Assembly: GCF_014841105.1 (NCBI RefSeq)
Contig: NZ_JACYWE010000002.1
Span: 158,434 to 222,433 of the forward strand
Origin: Lolliginicoccus lacisalsi
GTDB taxonomy: Bacteria; Actinomycetota; Actinomycetes; Mycobacteriales; Mycobacteriaceae
Length of the DNA: 64,000 nt
Direction of reading: 5' to 3'
Shown: in pieces, positions 8,227-16,600 of the stretch
How the letters are laid out: each line of letters starts with the position of its first letter
Position numbering within the stretch: position 1 is the stretch's first letter
Notes under the pieces: generated by a model
Databases searched by the model: none
Seen by the model: only the letters and a program-made list of their open reading frames with translations
What the model was told of the DNA's origin: nothing
Translations under genes and position numbers: made by a program

Positions 8227-8446
8227 TTGCGGATCCTCCAATCGGCTGCGCATCGGACGTGTCGCCATGGCCACCGTGGCTGTGTCCATGCTCATCGACG
8301 GCGCTCCACCACAACGGGCCATACGGCCACGGGTCACCCAGCCGGTACGGCTCGGGACGGAGCTCGGGCTTCTTCAACATCGCGGCAAGCCCGAGGACGG
8401 CAATGACCGCCGCCGGAATGACCACGAACACGAGGACTGTCTCCAT
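8213..8446 (-). CDS. Small one-helix membrane protein, candidate aa3-oxidase subunit CtaJ
   Basis: This 77-residue protein starts METVLVFVVIPAAVIAVLGLA, a single N-terminal membrane helix. A Pro/Tyr/Trp-rich segment follows (EPYRLGDPWPYGPLWWSA) and then a short His/Gly-rich tail. A GTG at 8455 could add three residues. It sits between the HNH gene and the DUF5130 gene, exactly where M. smegmatis has MSMEG_4693, reported as accessory subunit CtaJ of the III2IV2 respiratory supercomplex (from memory). The one-helix layout and the WxYGPLWW segment agree with that. Assignment is by synteny and topology, not by search. Confidence 0.7.
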   Translation of the reverse strand: METVLVFVVIPAAVIAVLGLAAMLKKPELRPEPYRLGDPWPYGPLWWSAVDEHGHSHGGHGDTSDAQPIGGSASATW

Positions 8447-8554
8447 GATGCTCACACATAAAAGGTAATCGAAGCGCTACCGGTCGCGCGCGCCGGGTCG
8501 GCAAAAATACCCGAGCCAGGCCGATCGGGCCACCACGGCTGGGCCCCGCGCCGC

Positions 8555-9193
8555 TCAGGCCGAGGCCAGGGCCGGCACATAGTCCGACCACACCGGGTCA
8601 TGAGCGCGGATCTTCGACACCAGGTGCCAATGGCGTCCCGCGGGGGCGCGCAGCGGCGCGGCCAGCGTCCAGCCGATCTCGCTGAGCAGCTTGTCGGCCT
8701 TTCGGTGGTTGCATCGCGTGCAGCACGCCACGCAGTTCTCCCAGGCATGGGCGCCGCCCCGGCTCCGTGGGATCACATGATCGATCGTGTCCGCGCGGCC
8801 ACCGCAGTACCCGCACCTGTTCCGGTCGCGCTGCATGAGCGTGGTCCGGGTCAACGGCACGCGCGCGATGTAGGGCACGCGCACATAGGTGGTGAGGCGG
8901 ATCACCGATGGGACCGGGATAGGCCCATCCGCGGCATGGATGATCATGCCCGACGCATCGGGATGCAGTACTTCCGCGCGGCCTCGCAGGACCAGGATGA
9001 TCGCGCGACGGGCCGGCACGGTGGTCAACGGCTCGAAGCTGGCATTGAGGAGCAGGACACGTCGGTTGCTCCAGCCCTGGCGCGACGGGGTGCTCGATCG
9101 GGCCCGCAGTGACTCGTCGGCGTGGTCACCGCTAGGCATGCATTGTCGGTGGTGGGCTTCCCTCGCGTGACGTCTGGACATCCGGCCTCCCAT
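8555..9193 (-). CDS. HNH endonuclease domain protein (Rv2469c-like)
   Basis: The 212-residue protein ends with a zinc-coordinated HNH module. CGYCGG supplies the first Cys pair, then DHVIPRSRGG gives the catalytic His and metal-binding Asp, the conserved WENCVACC follows, and TRCNHRKAD gives the second Cys pair and final His. Before it is the VLLLNASFEPLTTVPARRAIILVLRGRAEV block shared by the widespread actinobacterial HNH family to which Rv2469c belongs. It is probably a DNA nicking or structure-specific nuclease of housekeeping type, as it is not next to any mobile element. The first 40 residues are poorly conserved-looking, so the real start may be internal. Confidence 0.88.
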   Translation of the reverse strand: MGGRMSRRHAREAHHRQCMPSGDHADESLRARSSTPSRQGWSNRRVLLLNASFEPLTTVPARRAIILVLRGRAEVLHPDASGMIIHAADGPIPVPSVIRLTTYVRVPYIARVPLTRTTLMQRDRNRCGYCGGRADTIDHVIPRSRGGAHAWENCVACCTRCNHRKADKLLSEIGWTLAAPLRAPAGRHWHLVSKIRAHDPVWSDYVPALASA

Positions 9194-9268
9194 GAGCGCT
9201 GCTTACCAGTGAACCGAAAAAATTCGTTTCGCGCACGGCGAATAACGCAAGCAGCCAGGTAATACCCG

Positions 9269-10222
9269 GTGAACTTCGCCCCGCGCGCTCCCCCTGCGCC
9301 TCGCAGGTGGGATGCGCGCCGCCTGATCCGTACGATGGGCGCCGTGCTCGCCAACGTCACGGAAGCTTTCGAATGGACCGACACCAACCGCGAATGGCTG
9401 ATCCAGAAACCCTTGGAACTCCTCGCGTACATCGTGGTGGCGCTGCTGCTGCGGTGGGCGGCGCACCGCTTCATCGACCGCGTCACCACTCGCAAGCGCA
9501 AGCCCCCACCTGGCAACGGGCGCCGCAACACCGACGCCGCACGGCGCGACGAGCGCCGCGACCAGCGCCGCAAGACCCTCGCCTCGGTGTTCAAGTCCAC
9601 CGTCTCGCTGCTCCTGCTCACGTGGGTGGCGCTGACGGTGCTCAGCATCATCGGCCTCAACGTCGCACCGTTCATCGCCTCCGCGGGCATCGTCGGCATC
9701 GCCGTCGGCTGGGGTGCCCAGAGCCTGGTCCGCGACTTCCTGTCCGGCATCTTCATGCTGCTCGAGGACCAGTACGGGGTGGGTGATGTCGTTGATCTCG
9801 GCGATGCCATCGGCACCGTCGAGACCGTCGGGCTGCGCGTCACCACTGTCCGGGGCATCGACGGCACGCTCTGGTACGTGCGCAACGGCGAGGTGCTGCG
9901 GGTCGGCAACTTCAGCCAGGGCTACGCCGTGGCGGTCATCGATGTCGCGCTCGCCCGCCCGGTCAATGTCACCGAGGCCGCCCGCATCGTCGAGGAGACC
10001 GCTGCCGCCGCCGTCCTCGACGATCCCGTCCGCGATCACATGCTCGAGGCCCCGGCCATGCTGGGCGTGGACCAGACCACCGCCTACACCGTGACGCTGC
10101 GGTTGACCGCGCGCGTGCGGGCTGGCAGCCAATGGGCGGTGCAAAGGTACATCAACAGCAAGGTACTGACGGCGCGCGAGGCAGCGGACATCACCATCCA
10201 CGCGGAGAAGGCCCACCAGTGA
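9269..10222 (+). CDS. Small-conductance mechanosensitive channel (MscS family)
   Basis: The 317-residue membrane protein has a first helix near residues 50-65 (ELLAYIVVALLLRWAAHR). A basic Arg/Lys-rich linker follows, then two helices at about 107-150 including the pore-lining Gly/Ala-rich TM3 (IASAGIVGIAVGWGAQSLVRDFLSGIFML). The beta domain (EDQYGVGDVVDLGD...GTVETVGLRVT) and the alpha/beta vestibule come next. These are the standard MscS parts. It opens under membrane tension and releases solutes on hypo-osmotic shock. The start at GTG 9269 is uncertain, as ATG 9335 is possible. It sits 44 bp before glbO. It is not part of the M. tuberculosis block as I remember it. Confidence 0.92.
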   Translation: MNFAPRAPPAPRRWDARRLIRTMGAVLANVTEAFEWTDTNREWLIQKPLELLAYIVVALLLRWAAHRFIDRVTTRKRKPPPGNGRRNTDAARRDERRDQRRKTLASVFKSTVSLLLLTWVALTVLSIIGLNVAPFIASAGIVGIAVGWGAQSLVRDFLSGIFMLLEDQYGVGDVVDLGDAIGTVETVGLRVTTVRGIDGTLWYVRNGEVLRVGNFSQGYAVAVIDVALARPVNVTEAARIVEETAAAAVLDDPVRDHMLEAPAMLGVDQTTAYTVTLRLTARVRAGSQWAVQRYINSKVLTAREAADITIHAEKAHQ

Positions 10223-10266
10223 TCGCACGATCATGCCCCCGCAAGGCATGATGGAGGGCAATGGCC

Positions 10267-10665
10267 ATGAACGAGACCCCTTACCGGACCTTCTACGAGG
10301 AAGTCGGCGGCGCGGAGACCTTCCGCAAGCTCGTCGGGCGCTTCTACGAGGAGGTCGCACGCGATGAGATCCTGCGCCCCATGTACCCCGAGGAGGACCT
10401 GGGCCCCGCCGAGCGCAGGTTCCGCATGTTCCTCGAGCAGTACTGGGGCGGACCACGCGACTACTCCGACGAGCGGGGACATCCCCGCCTGCGCATGCGG
10501 CACATGCCCTTCGTGATCGGACCCGTTCCGCGCGACGCCTGGCTGCGCTGCATGCACATCGCGATCGCCTCCATCGACTCCGAGACCCTCGATGAGGAGC
10601 ACCGGCGCGAGCTGACGCAATACATGGAGATGGCCGCGCACTCCATGGTCAATAGCGCCTTCTAG
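10267..10665 (+). CDS. glbO: Truncated haemoglobin, group II (trHbO)
   Basis: The 132-residue globin has the group II pattern. [22 protein letters not shown] covers helices A/B with the B10 Tyr region, GGP and RHMPFVI precede and hold the proximal His (F8), and DAWLRCM carries the conserved Trp G8. ATG 10267 is preferred to the ATG two codons upstream because GGAGG is then nine bases away. GlbO binds O2 tightly and in mycobacteria associates with membrane respiration. Here it follows MscS and precedes aglA, as Rv2470-Rv2471. Confidence 0.95.
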   Translation: MNETPYRTFYEEVGGAETFRKLVGRFYEEVARDEILRPMYPEEDLGPAERRFRMFLEQYWGGPRDYSDERGHPRLRMRHMPFVIGPVPRDAWLRCMHIAIASIDSETLDEEHRRELTQYMEMAAHSMVNSAF

Positions 10666-10797
10666 GTCACTGCGCGCGCGGCTTCCCGCCATCAAGCCCA
10701 TGTTGTCGGCCTGGGCGCCGAGGCGCGGTACTGGCGGTCGGAGGCCGACGACCTCGGCGGAACCACTACCCCCGCGCGGCGGGGCTGGCACCATGGA

Positions 10798-12381
10798 ATG
10801 ATGACGGCCAACGCGCGCTCGTGGTGGCAGGATGCGGTGATCTACCAGATCTACCCACGATCATTCGCCGACAGCGATGACGACGGCATCGGCGATCTCG
10901 GTGGCGTGCGGTCCCGGCTCGGCTACATCAAGGCCCTCGGGATCGACGCGGTGTGGCTCTGCCCAGTAATGCGCTCCCCCATGATCGACCACGGCTACGA
11001 CGTATCCGACCCCCGCGATATCGATCCAGTGTTCGGGGACCTCGCCGAGATGGACGCGCTGCTCGAGGACGCGCACGAGCACGGCCTGCGCGTCCTCATG
11101 GACCTCGTGCCGAACCACACCAGCAGCGAGCACCCCTGGTTCGAGGAAGCCCTGCGGTCCGGACCGGGCAGCCCAGCGCGGGCTCGCTACCTGTTCCGGC
11201 GCGGCAAGGGCCCCGAGGGGTCCGAGCCACCGAACAACTGGGCAAGCGTGTTCGGCGGACCAGCATGGACACGGATCACCGAGCCCGACGGCAGCCCCGG
11301 CGAATGGTACCTTCACCTGTTCGCGCCCGAGCAGCCTGACCTCGACTGGACCAACCCAGAAGTCCTCGATGACCTAGCGACGACCATGCGGTTCTGGCTC
11401 GATCGCGGCGTGGACGGCTTCCGCATCGATGTGGCCCACGGCATGGCCAAGCCCGAGGGGCTCCCCGACGGCGACCCGACAACCATGACACCGCTCTACA
11501 ACGGCGACGGCGATGCCCGCTTCGACCACGACGACGTTCACGACCTCCACCGCCGCCTGCGCGCAGTGATCGACGAGTACGAGGACCGGGTGCTCATCGG
11601 CGAGATCTGGGTGCGCGATCCGCGACGCTTCGCCCGCTACGTCTCCGATGGGGAGCTGCACCTCGGGTTCAACTTCCAGCTTCTCGAGGCCAAGTACAAG
11701 CCCGACGAGCTCCGCAGCGCCATCGACCGCTCGCTCGACGCGGTGCAGGGCACCCCGGCACCGCCGACGTGGACACTGTCGAACCACGATGTCCCGCGCG
11801 AGGTCACCCGCTACGGCAGCGGCGACCACGAGCGCGGCTCCAACCGCGCGGCCGCGGCCCTGATGCTCGAGCTAGCGCTGCCCGGGGTCGTGTTCCTCTA
11901 CAACGGCGCCGAGCTCGGCCTCCCCAACGTCGACGACCTCCCCGACGAGGCCCTCCAGGACCCCGTGTGGGAACGATCCGGCCACACCGACCGAGGACGC
12001 GATGGAGCCAGGATCCCGCTGCCCTGGTGGGGCACCGAGCCGCCCTACGGATTCAGCGGCGCCCGCGATACTTGGCTGCCGATGCCCGCGGACTGGACCG
12101 GCCTCACCGTCAAGGCGCAGAGCTCGGACCCTGGCTCGTTCCTCACCCGCTGCCGGCACGCCATCCGCATGCGCCACGAGTTGCTGCGCGACACGAGGCA
12201 CGCCATCGAATGGCTCGACGGCCCCGGCGCTGTGTTGCAGTTCCGGCGCGGCCGGGTGCTCTGCATGATGAACCTCGGATCGCAGCCCGTCGCGGCGCCG
12301 GAGGGACGGATCGCGGCGGCCAGCAGCCCCCTCGCGGATGGTGCCGTGCCACCGGATACGACCGTGTGGGTGATTGCCTAG
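10798..12381 (+). CDS. aglA: GH13 alpha-glucosidase
   Basis: The 527-residue GH13 protein hydrolyses alpha-glucosidic bonds (isomaltose/maltose type). The (beta/alpha)8 barrel motifs appear in order: YQIYPRSFADSDDDGIGDLGG at the N-terminus, DLVPNHTS (region I), GFRIDVAHGM with nucleophile Asp211 (region II), GEIWV with acid/base Glu269 (region III), and SNHD with Asp331 (region IV). The long B domain between beta3 and alpha3 is present. No signal peptide, so cytosolic. It matches Rv2471 in order. The C-terminal beta domain is short but complete. A trehalose-related specificity cannot be excluded. Confidence 0.93.
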   Translation: MMTANARSWWQDAVIYQIYPRSFADSDDDGIGDLGGVRSRLGYIKALGIDAVWLCPVMRSPMIDHGYDVSDPRDIDPVFGDLAEMDALLEDAHEHGLRVLMDLVPNHTSSEHPWFEEALRSGPGSPARARYLFRRGKGPEGSEPPNNWASVFGGPAWTRITEPDGSPGEWYLHLFAPEQPDLDWTNPEVLDDLATTMRFWLDRGVDGFRIDVAHGMAKPEGLPDGDPTTMTPLYNGDGDARFDHDDVHDLHRRLRAVIDEYEDRVLIGEIWVRDPRRFARYVSDGELHLGFNFQLLEAKYKPDELRSAIDRSLDAVQGTPAPPTWTLSNHDVPREVTRYGSGDHERGSNRAAAALMLELALPGVVFLYNGAELGLPNVDDLPDEALQDPVWERSGHTDRGRDGARIPLPWWGTEPPYGFSGARDTWLPMPADWTGLTVKAQSSDPGSFLTRCRHAIRMRHELLRDTRHAIEWLDGPGAVLQFRRGRVLCMMNLGSQPVAAPEGRIAAASSPLADGAVPPDTTVWVIA

Positions 12382-12391
12382 CGGGTGTGTG

Positions 12392-12457
12392 GGCGCCCAG
12401 CCGCGAGTGCGTCGGCGCCCAGCCGCGGGTGTGTTGGCGCCCAGCCGCGGGTGCGCG
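12392..12457. repeat. 22-bp tandem repeat leading into a 47-bp hairpin element
   Basis: Three copies of a 22-bp unit beginning GGCGCCCAGCCGCG start at 12392, 12414 and 12436. The last copy merges into the left arm of the 47-bp inverted repeat at 12453-12499. It lies just past the aglA stop. Confidence 0.8.
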
Positions 12458-12499
12458 AAAAACGACCGCATTCTTCACGGAAGCTGTCGTTTTTCGCAC
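12453..12499. repeat. 47-bp hairpin element, family A, copy 1
   Basis: Arms at 12453-12468 and 12484-12499 match at 14 of 16 positions, with the core GCGAAAAACGAC (12455-12466) perfectly complementary to 12486-12497. The spacer is 15 bases and itself contains a small CTTC/GAAG stem. It lies between the convergent aglA and the Rv2474c-like gene. The A5/T5 runs are inside the stem rather than after it, unlike a usual terminator. Confidence 0.88.
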
Positions 12500-12558
12500 T
12501 CTTGCGGGGTCGGCGTGGCAACCCAGCCCCGCGCGCGGGCGATCGAGAGCGGGGCGGG

Positions 12559-13206
12559 CTAGCGGGTGAACAGGGGCATCGAGGCGCGGCGGGCGTAGAT
12601 GCTGCCATAGCGCGCGTCGATACGGGTCCAGGCGGGGTGGTGGCGCACGCGGACACGCTCGTCCTCGCTGGGCGCGCGCGGCACGAAGCCCATCCCAGCG
12701 ACAGCGAACACGCTCCGCATGGTGATGGCCGCTGTGACGTCCGCGCCGTCGGTGACGGTGATGACTTCCTGATCGAGCAGGGAAACGGGCGGGCCCTGGC
12801 TGCTGCCATGCTCGCGCGCTACGGCTTGGCCCTGCTCGGCGAGGGCAATGATGCGGCTGGCGGGGATGTCGTCGATGTGGGTGAACCCGTCATGGGGCGG
12901 GAGGGCTCCTTGCCAGGCGGAGTCGAGGCTGTAGCCGGGGTCTACGGTGAGGCCGTGGGCGCCGCGGAGGTTGTGCAGGAGGTGCTCGGCGGCGGCAACG
13001 AGGTCGGCGGGCGTGCTGCGGCCGGGGATGGTGCGGGCGGCGAGCACGTCGAACCCGGTCCGGGACCAGATGGTGAAGTGCTTGGGGCCGCGGTTGGTGA
13101 TCCGCACGACAGCCGCGTCGTCGAGGCGGAGCGCTCGGGTGAGGAACGTGCCGAGGTCAGCGGTCGCGGAGGGGCTGCCAATGAGGATTTGTCTCTCGCC
13201 GGTCAT
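12559..13206 (-). CDS. Conserved protein of unknown function (Rv2474c-like)
   Basis: The 215-residue protein starts MTGERQILIGSPSATADLG. I do not recognise a domain. No membrane helix or signal peptide is visible. The composition is ordinary and the frame shows a strong third-position GC bias on this strand. Starting at ATG 13206 leaves 10 bp after the thioesterase stop, so the three genes gdh, thioesterase and this one are almost certainly one transcript. By order it corresponds to Rv2474c. Confidence 0.85.
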   Translation of the reverse strand: MTGERQILIGSPSATADLGTFLTRALRLDDAAVVRITNRGPKHFTIWSRTGFDVLAARTIPGRSTPADLVAAAEHLLHNLRGAHGLTVDPGYSLDSAWQGALPPHDGFTHIDDIPASRIIALAEQGQAVAREHGSSQGPPVSLLDQEVITVTDGADVTAAITMRSVFAVAGMGFVPRAPSEDERVRVRHHPAWTRIDARYGSIYARRASMPLFTR

Positions 13207-13216
13207 GGTTGGTGGA

Positions 13217-13696
13217 TCAGCTCCGCACGTAGTGCTGCAGGTAGTCGCGCTCGGCCGCGGTGAGGCGCCGGAGCCGCTGGGTGTCGATGTCGAAGGCCGC
13301 GAGCTGGATCGTGGCCGTGACCGCTGGCGGTGTGGCGATGTTGGCGTCACGGGCGCGCACTTCGTAGCCGATGGTCCAGTCGGCGCTGCGGAGCCGGTCG
13401 ACCCACATGTCGACGGTGAGGGGCCCATCACTATGCCGGAGCTGCCCGCGGTAGCGGACGTGCATGTCGACGACGACGGCCCCTGCCCCGAGCGCCGCGG
13501 TGGGCCGGTCCGGGGTGAGCAGCCAAGGAATGCGGGCTTCCTCGAGGAGGGTGACCATGCGGGCATGGTTGATGTGCTGGAAGACATCCATATCGGACCA
13601 GCGGACGGGCACGAAGGCCCGGTAGGTAGTGTCCGTCGCGGGGGTGCCTTCTTCACGTGATGCTGGTGTGGCGTGGGGCTCCCCCGCGGATGTCAC
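13217..13696 (-). CDS. Hotdog-fold acyl-CoA thioesterase (Rv2475c-like)
   Basis: The 159-residue protein carries the 4HBT signature: PVRWSDMDVFQHINHARMVTLLEEAR, with the catalytic Asp in SDMD and the HxNH turn. VVVDMHVRYRGQLRHSDG, the second hotdog strand set, follows. It hydrolyses acyl-CoA or 4-hydroxybenzoyl-CoA-like thioesters in the cytosol; the substrate is unknown. The GTG start overlaps the gdh stop in a GTGA arrangement, pointing to translational coupling. A second thioesterase lies on the other side of gdh. Confidence 0.92.
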   Translation of the reverse strand: MTSAGEPHATPASREEGTPATDTTYRAFVPVRWSDMDVFQHINHARMVTLLEEARIPWLLTPDRPTAALGAGAVVVDMHVRYRGQLRHSDGPLTVDMWVDRLRSADWTIGYEVRARDANIATPPAVTATIQLAAFDIDTQRLRRLTAAERDYLQHYVRS

Positions 13697-16600
13697 CTTC
13701 CGGCCTCCGATCTCAGGCTGCGTGAATAGACCATGCTGCGTATCTGGCGTGCCGCGACCGACAAGGTGGCGAGGTCAAGGGTGCCGGAGTTCGCGATCTG
13801 GGTGAGCGATGACCGTGCCCGCTCGAGGCGGGACGCATTGGACAGTTCCCATTCGTCGATCTTTTCCTCGGCACTCTCATCCGGTTCCCCATAGTCGAGG
13901 ACGTCGAGGCAGAGCGCTCGGGTTGAACCATACAGGTCGTCGCGGAGGGCGAGGCGGGCGAGCGCGTGCCAGCGGTCGCCGCGGGCGAGTCGGGAGACGG
14001 CCCCGTGGAGGGTGTCGATGCCCAGGTGCGCGGTGAGGGTGTAGTACAGCTCGGCGACCTCGCCGAGTTCCCGCTCCGCGAGGTCGGCGACCTCGACGAT
14101 GTCGAGCAGGCAGTACTCGTGGAGCAGGCCGTGGACGCGGGTGGCGAGGTCGCGCGGGGCGCCGATCCCAACAGCTTCGTCTACGCGCATCTTGAGGAAC
14201 TTGGCATCGTTGCCGTGCAGCCAGTCGGGGACCTTGGGCCCGAGCTCCCGCACACTGATGGCGAATCGGTTGATCTCGGCCCCCACGGCGATGGGCTGGG
14301 GCCGATTGGCGAGCAGCCAGCGCGATGCCCGGTCGAGCAGCCTCCGGCTTCCCAGCATGAGCTGATCGGATGCCTGCGTGGGCATGTCGGCGTGGCGGAT
14401 CTCCTCCCACAGCTCGCGGAGCCCGAAGATCTCGGTGACGGCGGCGAATGCCCGGATCGAGTCGGTGGTCGTGGCGCCAGCATCCTCGGCGAGGCGGAAC
14501 GTGAAGGTGATTCCGCCATTGTCGATCGCCTGGTTGGCGAGCATGGTCGTTACGATCTCGCGGCTCAGGGGGTGCTTGCGGATGGCCTGGTAGTGGTTCT
14601 CGCTCAGCGCCGTGGGGAAATAGGCCGGCAGCCGCGTGGCGAATACCTCATTGTCCGGGAGATCGCTGGCCATCAGGTCATCCTTGATGGCGAGCTTGAC
14701 GTGCGCGAGGAGGGTGGAGAGCTCCGGGGAGGAGAGCCCCTCGTTGTTCTGCATGCGCTCGTTGATGGCCTCGTCCTCGGGCAGTGCCTCGATCTCGCGG
14801 TCGAGGCCGCGGTTGGCGGCGAGGTCGGCGATCTGCCGGGAATGCACGCTGAGGAGCTGCGCGGCGTTGGCACGGCTGGTGCCCATGAGCTCGTTCTGCA
14901 TGCGGTTGTCGTACAGCACGAGCTCGGCCACCTCCTCGGTCATGGAGGCGAGCAGGTCGTTGCGGTCCTCGGGCTCGAGGGCGCCGGTGCTGATGAGCGA
15001 CTCGAGAAGGATCTTGATATTGACCTCGTGGTCGGAGCAGTCGACTCCGGCGGAGTTGTCGAGGGCGTCGGAGTTGACCTTGCCGCCGTTGCGGGCGAAC
15101 TCGATGCGTCCCTTCTGGGTGAGGCCGAGGTTGCCGCCTTCGCCGACGGCCTTGACGCGCAGGTCCGCTCCATTGACGCGGATGTTGTCGTTGGCCTTGT
15201 CGCCGACATCGCCGTGGGTTTCCGCGGAGGACTTGATGTAGGTACCGATGCCGCCGTTCCAGAGCAGGTCGGCAGGCGCGAGGAGGATCGCCTTCATCAG
15301 TTCGGGCGGCGACATGCTGGACTGGTGCGCGGGCAGCCCGAGCGCGGAGCGCATCTGCTCGCTGACGGGGATGGACTTGACGCTACGGGGCCAGACCCCG
15401 CCCCCTTCGCTGATGAGGTCCTTGTTGTAGTCCTCCCAGGACGAGCGCGGGAGGTCGAACATGCGGCGCCGCTCCTGGTAGGAGGTGGCGGTGTCCGGGC
15501 TGGGATCGATGAAGATGTGCCGGTGGTCGAAGGCGGCGAGGAGTCGGATGTGCTCGCTGAGCAGCATGCCGTTGCCGAATACATCGCCACTCATGTCGCC
15601 GATGCCGACGACGGTGAAGTCCTGCGTTTGCGTGTCCACACCGATCTCGCGGAAGTGTCGCTTGACGGATTCCCACGCTCCGCGCGCGGTGATGCCCATG
15701 ACCTTGTGGTCGTAGCCGGCGGAGCCGCCGGAGGCAAAGGCATCGCCAAGCCAGAAGTTGTAGATGCCCGCAACCTCGTTCGCGATGTCGGAGAACGTGG
15801 CGGTGCCCTTGTCCGCCGCGACCACGAGATAGGAGTCGTCCTTGTCGCGGCGCACCACGTCGCTGGGAGAGAGGGTGGCTTCGGTGACCTGGTCAAGGTT
15901 GTCAGTGATGTCGAGGAGACCGGAGATGAAGAGCCGGTAGCAACGGATCCCCTCGGCGCGGAATGCCTCGCGGTCGGCGCCCGGGTCGCCGGTGGGCACG
16001 GGCGGCTTCTTGACGACGAACCCGCCCTTGGCGCCCACGGGCACGATGACGGCGTTCTTCACTGCCTGCGCCTTGGCGAGGCCGAGGACCTCGGTGCGGA
16101 AGTCCTCGCGGCGATCCGACCAGCGCAGGCCACCACGGGCGACCTCGCCGAATCGCAGGTGCACGCCCTCGATGTGCGGGGCGTAGACGAAGATCTCGAA
16201 GCGGGGCCGTGGCTTGGGGATCTCCGGGACGTTGCGCGGGTCGAACTTGAACGACAGCACCTCGCGGTAGCGATGCTTGGGCACCATCGTGTCGATTCCG
16301 GGCCGGGCGCCGACGAAGTAGTTGGTGCGCAGGGTGGCTTGCATGAGGCGCAGGTAGGCACGCAGGATGCGGTCGGCATCGAGGCTGACGACCTTGTCGA
16401 GCCGGGCGTTGACGTCCTTGCTGAGCTCCTCTGCCCGCGACTTGGAATGGTTGACCGGGTCGAACGTGGCCTCGAACAGCTCGACGAGCACGGCCGCGGT
16501 GGGGGCGTTCTCGAGCAAGACCTCTTCGATGTGCGCCTGGCTGTACGGGAAGGTGATCTGCCGCAGGTAGCGCGCGTAGGCGCGCAGCATCGCGGCTTGC

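Noticed and set aside
12453-12499. Ordinary Rho-independent terminators as the full explanation of the hairpins
   Set aside because: The A/T tracts are within the stems, lengths are fixed at 47 and 39 bp, and one copy lies between divergent starts. Terminator activity at some sites is still possible.
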